A DNA stretch of 64,000 bases from Cladorhizidae sp. MBARI D1340-BT2 (taxonomy: Eukaryota; Porifera; Demospongiae; Poecilosclerida; Cladorhizidae), in the NCBI GenBank assembly GCA_028752905.1, contig JAQNBH010000002.1, positions 39,003,776 through 39,067,775 of the forward strand. The letters are read 5' to 3'. The notes beneath the pieces are model-generated. The model saw only the letters and a program-made list of their open reading frames with translations, was not told where the DNA came from and made no database searches. Positions 12,118 to 24,000 of this stretch are shown here, one piece after another (the stretch's first letter is position 1; every line of letters begins with the position of its first letter). The position numbers were made by a program, and so were the translations under genes.

Positions 12118-13350
12118 TTAAGTTACGAGTGTCCCACTGCTCAGGAAGGGGGGGACAGGAGTGGACCAAAGATCATTCCTCAGCTCACCATATAACAGTT
12201 CCTTTCCCCTCTGCCACCACTTCCCTACCCAATACATAACACACTCGCCCACCTCCTCCATCACTTCATCACTTACTCCCTCCACATCTATCCCCAAAAG
12301 CAATGCCACCTTTCCATCCTTAATCACTCTTCTTAATTCGTCCATCCACTGTCTTGCCCCTACAATTCTGCGTACCTCATCTATCAGGACCAGCCGATCC
12401 CTCTCAAACCCCGCATGTCACCAAGAAATGTTCCACATCCTCCCCTGCTCCACTATCACACATTATACACCTCTCATCCCTAACTATCCCACATCTCTTC
12501 TTATCCTCTAACAACCCAGCTGATGTAGTCCTCAGTCTAAATTGCAGCCGCACACCTTCCTGACCATGCATGGACCTCACATACCTCTCCACCCCTGCAC
12601 CATTCTTTGCTGATTTATAATAATTCAGCGTACTTTTTCCGTCTACTTCCTCCTCCCAGTCCTCATTTCTCACCTTCACTTTCCCCTTCCACTTGCGCAC
12701 TGACCCAACCTCGTTGTTTATCTCGTACTTTCTCCTCAAGATCTCATATTCTTCCCACCATCCAATTTCTCCATCCTCTCGTAGTTTATTTACAACAACT
12801 TTTACCAATCTGCTCTGTTCCAACACCTCTAATCTCTTGCCAACAAAACCTTCATCTCTTCCCTCCTCTCCTCTAGCTTCCTCCACCCCATATCTCCCCG
12901 TATTGCCACTCCTGCTACTGTATCACTTGCCCCCAATAGTCTCCTACCCACTCTCAGCTGTGCTGACTCCAACTTCTTGCGAGCATTACGTCCTCCTGTC
13001 CACCACACTTCGGCTGCATGCTTCATACTGGGTCTCGCTAGAAGCTCTCACACCATTCTTCCTCTGTCTACTTCCACCTGCCCATTCACTCTACTCATCC
13101 ATATTACCTTTCCAACCCCCTTCTTTGCCATATTCTCTAACTGAACATTACCCCTTAGCTTCCTATCAAACCATATTCCTAAGTACTTGAATTCTTTGAA
13201 CTCTTCCAATATCTCCTCACCAATCCTCCAATGCACTTCTGATTCCTTCTTCCCTACTATCATGACCTTGCTCTTCTTGCTATTAAATTTCATCTTCCAC
13301 CTTAACAAATACACCTGTACCACATCCAACATAGCTTGCAGTTCTACCAT
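12118..13350 (-). pseudogene. Non-LTR retrotransposon (LINE) reverse transcriptase C-terminal remnant
   Basis: Read from 13350 leftward, the minus strand encodes, in frames 13350-13048, 13026-12829, 12886-12404 and 12345-12118, the end of a LINE ORF2. WKMKFNSKKSKVMIVGKK, then a FKYLGIWFDRKLRG segment, form the RT thumb region. A connection region with AEVWWTGGRNARKKLE follows, and then a C-terminal Cys/His cluster CIMCDSGAGEDVEHFLVTC (C-x2-C-xn-H-x4-C). The catalytic palm and any endonuclease are absent, as expected of a 5'-truncated insertion. At least three frame changes make it inactive. Confidence 0.85.
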
Positions 13351-13626
13351 ATTAATTTAACAATTGTGAAACTACGAACTGCTACTGTTCGGCACCATCG
13401 AGCCAATGCAGGACAAGTTAGCCAGACTCCTTCTGATTACTACAGAATCAATGTACATTACCCATTCAGTGTTCTATCTAGAAAAAAGTGTTTTGGGCGG
13501 GAAGCTTGTGTTACTGTAACCCAAGCTTCCCCCACCCCCAAACAATTTATAATTTTCTCCAGCGGGGAGTCAGTGTGAAGAAAAATTATTGTAGGGTACA
13601 CAAAATCATACCTATAGTTATTATAT

Positions 13627-13858
13627 TCTTGAGGGATCTTCTCAGCCAGTCATATACTCTGGGACCTTCTTCAGCCAGTCATATACTCTGGGACCTTCTT
13701 CAGCCAGTCATATACTCTGGGATCTTCTCAGCCAGTCATCTACTCTGGGATCTTCTTCAGCTAGTCATATACTCTGGGATCTTCTCAGCCAGTCTCATAT
13801 ACTCTGGGATCTTCTTCAGCCAGTCATATACTCTGGGATCTTCTTCAGCTTTCACCCT
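13627..13858. repeat. Minisatellite, ~30-bp unit with CAGCCAGTCATATACTCTGG, first copy of a duplicated block
   Basis: About 8 units alternating TTCTCAGCC and TTCTTCAGCC. The same repeat returns at 16240-16730 with about 17 units, and both arrays are followed by the same unique sequence. Confidence 0.9.
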
Positions 13859-14220
13859 TAACATTTGGTAAAAATTACCATCTTCTTCATTAGCATCACC
13901 TCTAAGGGCTAATCATTGTCTATATAGCCAAAAACCAAATACTTGACTTAATTTTAATCAACATACTTCTGTTGATTTTCCATACTTATGCTTATAGTAG
14001 ATGCCGGCAGAGTAATGATCATTTCAACAGCCTGGCGATGGCTTAGACTTTGCTCAGGTCTTCTCAATACCACAGTTGCATCTTTCCAATTACAAAATCC
14101 TGTGGATACCTATAAAAGGAACAGGTAAGAGTTGAACTGGAAGTTCATTTAGTTAGATAGCAAGCTACTTGAAGTCAGGCACTGACTTACAAAACACAGG
14201 ATCAGCTGGAGGTTCTCTTC
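13859..14220. repeat. Unique-sequence part of a duplicated block (second copy 16724-17092)
   Basis: From CACCCTTAACATTTGG to the GATCAGCTGGAGGTTCTCT end, this stretch is almost identical to 16724-17092. In the second copy the sequence continues into the zinc-finger exon of the hAT element; here it stops at 14220 and continues into unrelated DNA. The duplicated part therefore includes intron sequence and about 28 bases of the 3' end of that exon. Confidence 0.9.
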
Positions 14221-14840
14221 TAAGACCTGTAAATTACTTGGTCTTCTCTACGTAATTTTTACTGCACTTCTATTCTTCTTCGCCTCTACACTTCCCTTAT
14301 CCATTCTCATCTGGAGTACTCTGTTCTTTCCTCTGGGACTCAATCATCCCATCTTTCATCTCAGAATACAATACTTTGCCTGTAAATTATGCAGTGAACA
14401 TTGGCCCTGGGACTACGCTTCTCTTCTCACTAAGCCATCTCTATCATCTCGCCGCCGTAATAACAAAGATTATCCTTTTAGCCTCCCACTATGCCTTGGG
14501 CCTCCTATCCTTGTAATCGGCTGCTAATCACATACAGAACTCGGGCCCAGAGGAAGCAATAAATTGATGGCAAAGGCACACATTATGACCACACCCACAG
14601 TAACTGCAATACAGCATTGTCATATAATTATAGTGATTGATAAAATGTTCAGTTAACTAGTGTAGGTCCTACTATGGTCCACTACAGAAAAGTACCTTTG
14701 ATATGATGCTCAGAATCTGAGAGGAAATCATTGGCCACCTCTTGTAGATCTAAAGAATCTGTGCATTCCTTATGCACATGAAGGATCAATAGATTTGTTA
14801 AGACTCTCCCCTGCTTCATAGTAGCTCTAAGATAAGTTTT
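14221..14840. other. Spacer without recognisable gene
   Basis: Follows the duplicated block. No domain, tandem repeat or RNA gene is recognised. It probably belongs to the decayed hAT neighbourhood because the transposase C-terminus begins immediately to the right on the minus strand. Confidence 0.4.
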
Positions 14841-14843
14841 CAC

Positions 14844-17321
14844 TCAACGGAGTGCACGGAATGACCTTTCTGATGTGGCATTAGTTGCAGGCATCACCAT
14901 AATCAATTGTAGTAACCTGACTACTTGCCTTAAAAGGTCCCTTAGCAATTGAATATGCCTTGAAATGATCCTTGATATCAAAAATTGTAGTTGCTGAGTT
15001 AGCCATGTTGTTCTTTTGCTGAAATTCAACACCAAAAGTTATAAGTTGAGCTTTCAGATCATCTGGATTAAAATCATCCTTGCAGAAGTCACACACAACT
15101 TAAATTCTTCCTCAAAATCTGCTGCATAACTGGCCCTTGATAAGATACTGTTCCAACTTGCTATATATAACTTGGTTGATCAAAGCGGTTCACAATACAG
15201 TTATTAGTATTATACAGTTTCATAATAAAGCAGTTTCATGAAATTGGTGATTATTTCCACCTTCATATTTCCACCTTCATCTAACCTTGCTGGCCTTTTT
15301 CACCGGCATGGTAACTGGTGGTCCAATATCTGCAGATTCAGCAAAATTCAAAACTTTTGTCCAAAACAGGTCATAAGCTTATGGGTTGCGTGTATATATG
15401 CTGCAGTATAGCTTTGCAAGTTGCTGGCTCAGCAGCAGATGTTGTTTTCTTCTGAATTGTTGAACATAAATTGTCAGAGTTACGCAAGACCATTTCCCCA
15501 GGAAAAGTAGCAAATAAAAATTCAAAAGTTTGCATCTGAGCACGTGCTTTGGTCTCTGTATCCTTAACAATATCTACAGCCTCTTCCCATGTTTGCAAAA
15601 GAACTTCATAGTTACGGCTAAAGCATCAGCTCGCACAATCCATCTGGTTGAACAGAGTAATCTCATTCCTGCCGAGTGAGAATCATGGATTAAGTCATGG
15701 TGTCTTTTTAATTCTCTAAACATCTCTTCCTTATGTGGGGAGAATTTTATAAGTTTAGTGACTTCATGGGTTACATCCCAAGGCATTTTTTTAATGGGTT
15801 TGGATACTTTTATGGCATCATTCACTGCAAGATTGATAGAGTGGCCATAACAATGAGTATAGAGTGCCCGGGGCTCTTTATCCATTATCAACTTGGCCAC
15901 CCCAGATCTAACTCCACTCATTGTACTGGCTCCATCATAGCATTCTCCACGAACTTTGGAGAAAGGAATGTTGAGTCTACAGAGAGAATCTTCCATAACT
16001 TTTTATAATGTCATAGAGTCAATTGATGGGACTTAATAAAGTTCAAGGAACTCTTCAAATACGTCGAAATCATTCATTACTGACCGAAAACCTAAAGTTG
16101 CTTGCAGAAACATCAGTCATTTCATTCCATCATTATGGAGATGACTGAAGGGAGCTAGCAATTCCCATCAACACAAGCACAGCCATCACTATCAAGATTT
16201 GGTTTTTGGATGTCATGGGATGGATATTTATTAGTTTTCTTCTTCAGTCAGTCAGATATTCTGGGATCTTCTTCAGCCAGTCATATACTCTGGGATCTTC
16301 TTCAGCCAGACAGATACTCTCACTTCAGCCAGTCAGATACTCTGGGACCTTCTTCAGCCAGTCATATATATACTCTGAGACCTTCTTTGGGAACTTCTTC
16401 AGCCAGTCATATACTCTGAGACATTCTTCAGCCAGTCATATACTCTCACTGGGATCTTCTTCAGTCAGTCATATACTCTGGGATCTTCTCAGCCAGTCAT
16501 ATACTCTGGGATCTTCTTCAGCCAGTCATATACTCTGGGATCTTCTCAGCCAGTCATATACTCTGGGATCTTCTCAGCCAGTCATATACTCTGGGACCTT
16601 CTTCAGCCAGTCATATACTCTGGGATCTTCTTCAGCTAGTCATATACTCTGGGATCTTCTCAGCCAGTCATATACTCTGGGATCTTCTTCAGCCAGTCAT
16701 ATACTCTGGGATCTTCTTCAGCTTTCACCCTTAACATTTGGTAAAAATTACCATCTTCTTCATTAGCATCACCTCTAAGGGCTAATCATTGTCTATATAG
16801 CCAAAAACCGAATACTTGACTTAATTTTAATCAACATACTTCTGTTGATTTTCCATACTTACGCTTATAGTAGATGCCGGCAGAGTAATGATCATTTCAA
16901 CAGCCTGGCAATGGCTTAGACTTTGCTCAGGTCTTCTCAATACCACAGTTGCATCTTTCCAATTACAAAATCCTGTGGATACCTATAAAAGGAACAGGTA
17001 AGAGTTGAACTGGAAGTTCATTTAGTTAGATAGCAAGCTACATGAAGTCAGGCACTGACTTACAAACACAGGATCAGCTGGAGGTTCTCTCATCTTCTTC
17101 TGCTTGAAAGCAGTTACACAAATGTGGCAATAAGCAACATCCTTCTTCTCATCGTAATGTAAGAAAGTCCACTGTTTCAGCCAAGATGCTTGAAAAGACC
17201 TCGCTACAACTTTTTTCTTTCCAAAAAGACTTTTTGGGAATGAAAAGCTGTCAGGGGGATGATGAGGAGCAGTTGGAAGATCAGGCAAAGCCAAAAAATG
17301 AGTAGCTGCCATAGCTAACAC
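14844..17321 (-). mobile_element. hAT transposon remnant, TTF-type zinc finger/ZMYM1-like transposase in pieces
   Basis: Minus-strand pieces appear in family order. 17321-17064 encodes a TTF-type zinc finger (FQASWLKQWTFLHYDEKK, then a C-x-x-C pair in AYCHICVTAF) and ends at a plausible GTAAGT donor at 17063-17058. An intron follows that contains the 16240-16730 minisatellite. 15996-15574 encodes the RNase H-like core (KVRGECYDGASTMSG, then a YTHCYGHSINLAVND segment). 15598-15371 continues the core. 15035-14844 carries the C-terminal dimerisation motif MPATNATSERSFRALR. Stops and frame changes separate the pieces, so the transposase is not intact. Terminal inverted repeats and target duplications were not identified. 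Confidence 0.85.
16240..16730. repeat. Minisatellite, ~30-bp unit (second copy), inside the hAT intron
   Basis: About 17 units with TCAGCCAGTCATATACTCTG, more variable in its first 200 bases than the first copy. Together with 16731-17092 it duplicates 13627-14220. Confidence 0.9.
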
Positions 17322-17736
17322 TAACTTGCAGCCAAACTATGATAGAGCATGCAGCTGCATCTGATGTCATGTGACATGTGGTTTACATTGATTGTCATGT
17401 ATATAATGTGTTGATAATTGTCAGACAAATCTAAGCTCAGAGGCCACGACCTTTGGCAACTTTTGCAATTCCTCCGGCCCTGGAACTGATTCTGCTTACC
17501 TTTCATTTTCCCCTATGAAATTAATTCACTTGGTCACTACAGTGTATATTCAACAATCCTTTATCAGCACACTGACTTTGAACTCCTACAATAATCACCT
17601 TAATAATCATTCCTCAAGTATTTGTTTTTAAATATATCATATTTGTACTTTTGTGTGGCCATTGTGGGGGCTTTGCATGAGATTGTTTGATTTGTTGTTA
17701 TTTGTGTTTGGATGCATTTCTATTTATTATTATCAT
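17322..17736. other. Spacer without recognisable gene
   Basis: AT-rich DNA upstream of the hAT zinc-finger exon; possibly transposon flank. No convincing motif seen. Confidence 0.4.
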
Positions 17737-18248
<512 letters not shown>

Positions 18249-18840
18249 TCAAAATAAACAACGGATGGATGATGGACCTCTGGGAGGTGACCATGAAGAT
18301 GGATCTCACGACCATTGAGGTTGAAGCAGGTGCTCTGAGATGGATGATTGGGATAGAGGGGACGAGAGAGGGGGGAGGTGTTTTGGCGTGGGACTGGAGG
18401 CAAATGGTTTTGTTGGTGATATCCATTGTTGATGCCAGGTGGATGGTGCCAAATCTCTTATATGAGGGGGGTTCTCCTTGGGTATATAGTAAGGATGAAT
18501 GGGAGTAGAGGAGGGTTGAATGGAGTACAACCAGCATGGTGAGCTGTGTCTGGAGGAAGACGAAAGGATAAAGAATTATTTGATGGGGAATTAGTATTCT
18601 TGGAGTGGAACAGTTGAAGGAGCTCGACTTAGAAACAAGGGGAAGCTGGCCATGTGTAGGAAGAGGGGGAACTGGAGAAACAGAATTTTGCAGGATGATA
18701 CGAGATAAATGGAAGTAGAATTACTACAGCTGGCCATTCCTTGCACATCCAACAGCAAACTAAAGTACTCCTCTTTTGATCGTGGTTATCCCCGGCCAAC
18801 CGGCATTTGCAAAAAAAAAATCAGTTTTTTTGGTTGATTA
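18249..18840. other. Spacer without recognisable gene
   Basis: Moderately GC-rich sequence between the poly-C tract and the 30-bp minisatellite. Short open frames on both strands show no recognisable domain. Confidence 0.4.
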
Positions 18841-18854
18841 ATCGCTGTCTCCCG

Positions 18855-19338
18855 ACCGTCTAGGACGACCAGGAGCTGGAACCAGCCATCTAGGACGACC
18901 TGTAGCTGAAACCAACCATCTAGGACGACCAGGAGCTGGAACCAGCCATCTAGGACGACCTGGAGCTGGAACCTACCGTCCAGGAAGACCTGGAGCTGGA
19001 ACCAACCATCTAGGACGACCTGGAGCTGGAACCAACCATCTAGGATGACCTGGAGCTGGAACCAACCATCTAGGACGACCTGGAGCTGGAACCAACCATC
19101 TAGGACGACCTGGAGCTGGAACCAACCATCTAGGACGACCTGGAGCTGGAACCAACCACCTAGGATGACCTGGAGCTGGAACCAACCATCTAGGATGACC
19201 TTGAGCTGGAACCAACCATCTAGGACGACCTGGAGCTGGAACCAACCATCTAGGATGACCTGGAGCTGGAACCAACCATCTAGGATGACCTAGAGCTGGA
19301 ACCAACTATCTAGGACGACCTGGAGCTGGAACCAACCT
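18855..19338. repeat. Minisatellite, 30-bp unit, about 16 copies
   Basis: The unit contains CATCTAGGACGACCTGGAGC plus TGGAACCAAC; GACGACC/GATGACC variants alternate. It is followed by a poly-C tract at about 19370-19394. Confidence 0.95.
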
Positions 19339-19394
19339 TCACTGAGAAAAGACAGCATGCTAGAAACACCCCCCCCCCCCCCCCCCCCCCCCCC

Positions 19395-19880
19395 AGTGTT
19401 GATTTCATAGAGCTACGATTTAGACCAAATTTATCGCTCCTCAGGCATTTGGCAGCAAGTAGCTATTAGTGGATCCTGAAAGCCTTCAGATCAGCTATCA
19501 GCAATTTCTTCAGTACACAATGTGTTTACAGCGAGCCAATTGCCACCACAGAGCTCAGCATAGTCCTCGATGGTCAAACCTAACTCTTGAATCCAGTAGC
19601 TAGTGTTTGTCGTCGTACATCAGCCATAGGTTTGTGCCTAGGCTCATATCTTAGCTTTGGATTACTTTCTGAACTTTGTCACCAAAGACCAGCCTCTTTA
19701 ATAAGTTAAAAGCCCAGAATTTCACCTTCAGTTAGGAGGGAATGAGATCCATTAAGCTTAGCAGTAGTTCATCAAGTCGGCTAGGCTTGCATTTTGGAAT
19801 GGCATTATATCGGCATTTTCCGTCCTCATGAACATATCCACTATACACCAACTCACCTCCTCCTTATGAGACATCAAGGC
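19395..19880. other. Spacer without recognisable gene
   Basis: No coding or RNA feature recognised between the poly-C tract and the next minisatellite. Confidence 0.4.
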
Positions 19881-19883
19881 TAG

Positions 19884-20646
19884 TCTGCATGCCAGACATC
19901 AAGGCTAGTCTACATGGCAGACATCAAGGCTAGTCTACATGCCAGACATCAAGGCTAGTCTACATGCCAGACATCAAGGCTTGTCTACATGCCAGACATC
20001 AAGGCTTGTCTACATGCCAGACATCAAGGCTAGTCTACATGGCAGACATCAAGGCTAGTCTACATGCCAGACATCAAGGCTAGTCTACATGACAGACATC
20101 AAGGCTAGTCTACATGCCAGACATCAAGGCTAGTCTACATGCCAGACATCAAGGCTAGTCTACATGGCAGACATCAAGGCTAGTCTACATGCCAGACATC
20201 AAGGCTAGTCTACATGGCAGACATCAAGGCTAGTCTACATGCCAGACATCAAGGCTAGACTACATGGCAGACATCAAGGCTAGTCTACATGCCAGACATC
20301 AAGGCTAGTCTACATGGCAGACATCAAGGCTAGCCTGTGCCAGACATCAAGGCTAGTCTACATGGCAGACATCAAGGCTAGTCTACATGCCAGACATCAA
20401 GGCTAGTCTACATGCCAGACATCAAGGCTAGTCTACATGGCAGACATCAAGGCTAGTCTACATGCCAGACATCAAGGCTAGTCTACATGGCAGACATCAA
20501 GGCTAGTCTACATGCCAGACATCAAGGCTAGACTACATGGCAGACATCAAGGCTAGTCTACATGGCAGACATCAAGGCTAGTCTACATGGCAGACATCAA
20601 GGCTAGTCTACATGGCAGACATCAAGGCTAGTCTACATGGCAGGCA
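19884..20646. repeat. Minisatellite, 25-bp unit, about 30 copies
   Basis: The unit contains CAGACATCAAGGCTAGTCTA and alternates GGCAG/GCCAG starts. The same motif, in reverse orientation, forms a short array in API5 intron 11 (36905-37030). Confidence 0.95.
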
Positions 20647-21035
20647 CTAAAGCTAGTAATTGCAGAGAAAGAGTACCATTTTGGAAGACTTGATTACTTA
20701 CTCCATCCAACCTAGATGTTTTAGAAAGCGACTTATAATAATAATAACTAGATCCACTCGTCGCGTATATAGACTCTTGAAAAGACATGCCTTGCCTCTC
20801 ACTATCAAGATGTGGGGCAAGTATATTGAACAGCTCCCTTAGTTAGAAATTATTACTGACTCCAATAGCTTTCCAGCCCCCTTAACGAAGACACCAAAGT
20901 AAAGGGTCGCTTTATTCACCACCTCCGTTTGCTGGCGTGCTCGTTCTTCTAAACGGCGCGCAACAAATCTGCAGAACTGTTATCTGGTGAGCCATCTGGA
21001 ACTGTAGAGGTGTGCTGGTGATTGAAGTTCTGAAT
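20647..21035 (+). promoter_or_regulatory. Upstream/5' region of API5
   Basis: The 390 bases between the minisatellite and the API5 start codon must contain its promoter and 5' UTR unless there is an upstream leader exon. A GC-richer patch (AAACGGCGCGCAAC) lies at about 20953-20966. No TATA box or other specific element can be assigned. Confidence 0.4.
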
Positions 21036-24000
21036 ATGTCTGAAGGGGTGGAAGCTTTATATAAAAACTATGGGGTTCTGGCAGATGCCAAGGTCGCGGA
21101 TATTACACAAGTAAGTTTTATGGAAGGCGGGAACCTGATATCTATGCATCTGCTGTAGCAGAATCTGTCCTGGTACAAGGTACTTGTAGAAATGTAATTT
21201 TGAAACTTCTAAATAGTTGTCTGTGTTATAAGCTAGTTCAGCTGTTGAGATAGTTCAGCTGTTGAGATAGTTCAGCTGTTGAGAGTTGAGTGCATGTAAT
21301 GATGAATTATTCTAGCTAGATATTGTTTTAACATAATTCCCAAATTTTGGATAATGCACATTTATGTAACATCATGTAACAATGCAGACTAACACAATAT
21401 AATATGTGGGACTCTATACCTGTTTATGAATTGGTAAAGGGTCTTCTTAATGGTGAGGTGAGGCAATCACGACATTTTATTTCAAAATTTCCAACGAATA
21501 AACATCAGGTGTGGGTGTGGTTTCCATTCACCCATGGTGTGTGGGTGTGGTCTCCATTAACCGGTGGTATATGGGTGTGGTCTCCATTAACACATGGAAT
21601 GTGGGTGTGGTCTCGTTACCCCATGGATTACAAGTAGTTCTTCATAACTTGTAGCATTTAAAACTCTTGAAATGGCATCATAGGTCGAGACTTGGTATCG
21701 GAATGGCCATGCACTGCATATTTCCATTCTCCATATTTCCATTTTCCATGACTTGTAACCTGAAGACTAAAGCATTGTACATATATAGGTAAAGATCATC
21801 ATCCTAGTGTGCCCGCAGTCAGTAAAGGTTATCACAGTTTGAGGTGACACGATATTCTATGAAGATAGGAGATGGGTGTTAGTGATGGTTATATGAAGTT
21901 GGTATTAGGTCTACTTGTGTGTGTGCGTGTGCGATTTACATCCAAAGAGCAGATAGCAGGGACTACAATGGTTGACGATCCTTTACCTTTTAATATAAAA
22001 CCATTTCGTATAAAGCGCACCCAGTAAAAATGCAGCTGATGGTGCTCATTATAAAGGGAAGTGCCTGTGGTCCATAACCACGACAGCATACACCTAGTTT
22101 TGTTGAAGCTCGACTGTTAACTATTGTCACGTATAAATCCTGTCGTCCATGTTGACAGCTTGACTGGTTGGGCTAGAACCACCCACTCAAAGCAGTTGCT
22201 AATGACTACTTTCTCCCCACAAAACAGCTGACTCCATTTTTTGCAGACGTGCAGCAGTGCTGAAAAAGCTGAACTAGGTGTGCACAAGTGGGGTTATTGC
22301 ATTGATGATCTTTACCAATTTCATGTTTTCTAATTTCAGAATTATTACTTTCTTGTCTGCCCATCTCCAAGGGGTCAAGGCATAGATATGGGTGGGACCC
22401 CCAAGGGGTCAAGGTGTTGTTGTGGCAGGGTATATATAAATGAGTGAGGTAGGGGGTGAGTTATATATAGAGAGGTGTGTATAGTGAGCTATATGTGGTG
22501 GGCGTGTCCTATTGCTGTTGTAGCACGCACTCTTCTATGAGAAGATCCTCCAAGCTACCAAAGGCTCTGTGGGGGAGAAGAAGCTAGCCCCTGGCTTCAT
22601 TACTAAATTCTTTCGTTACTTTCCTTCGCTCCATGATGCCGCTATGGACGCCATCTTGGACCTCATAGAGGACGAAGACCCGCAGGTGAGTGAGAGAAGT
22701 GGGAACATTTGGTGCTCATTATAGAGGCCCACTCTGATAGAGCACTGGTTGATATAGGCCCACTCTGATAGAACACTGGTTGATATAGGCCCACTCTGAT
22801 AGAACACTGGTTGATATAGGCCCACTCTGATAGAACACTGGTTGATATAGGCCCACTCTGATAGAGCACTGGTTGATATAGGCACACTCTGATAGAGCAC
22901 TGGTTGATATAGGCCCACTCTGATAGAGCACTGGTTGATATAGGCCCACTCTGATAGAACACTGGTTGATATAGGCCCACTCTGATAGAACACTGGTTGA
23001 TATAGGCCCACTCTGATAGAGCACTGGTTGATATAGGCCCACTCTGATAGAACACTGGTTGATATAGGCACACTCTGATAGAACACTGGTTGATATAGGC
23101 CCACTCTGATAGAGCACTGGTTGATATAGGCCCACTCTGATAGAGCACTGGTTGATATAGGCCCACTCTGATAGAGCACTGGTTGATATAGGCCCACTCT
23201 GATAGAGCACTGGTTGATATAGGCCCACTCTGATAGAGCACTGGTTGATATAGGCCCACTCTGATAGAGCACTGGTTGATATAGGCCCACTCTGATAGAG
23301 CACTGGTTGATATAGGCCCACTCTGATAGAGCACTGGTTGATATAGGCCCACTCTGATAGAACACTGGTTGATATAGGCCCACTCTGATAGAGCACTGGT
23401 TGATATAGGCCCACTCTGATAGAGCACTGGTTGATATAGGCCCACTCTGATAGAACACTGGTTGATATAGGCCCACTCTGATAGAGCACTGGTTGATATA
23501 GGCCCACTCTGATAGAGCACTGGTTGATATAGGCCCACTCTGATAGAGCACTGGTTGATATAGGCCCACTCTGATAGAGCACTGGTTGATATAGGCCCAC
23601 TCTGATAGAGCACTGGTTGATATAGGCCCACTCTGATAGAGCACTGGTTGATATAGGCCCACTCTGATAGAGCACTGGTTGATATAGGCCCACTCTGATA
23701 GAGCACTGGTTGATATAGGCCCACTCTGATAGAGCACTGGTTGATATAGGCCCACTCTGATAGAGCACTGGTTGATATAGGCCCACTCTGATAGAGCACT
23801 GGTTGATATAGGCCCACTCTGATAGAGCACTGGTTGATATAGGCCCACTCTGATAGAGCACTGGTTGATATAGGCCCACTCTGATAGAGCACTGGTTGAT
23901 ATAGGCCCACTCTGATAGAGCACTGGTTCATATAGGCCCACTCTGATAGAGCACTGGTTGATATAGGCCCACTCTGATAGAACTCTGGTTGATATAGTCC

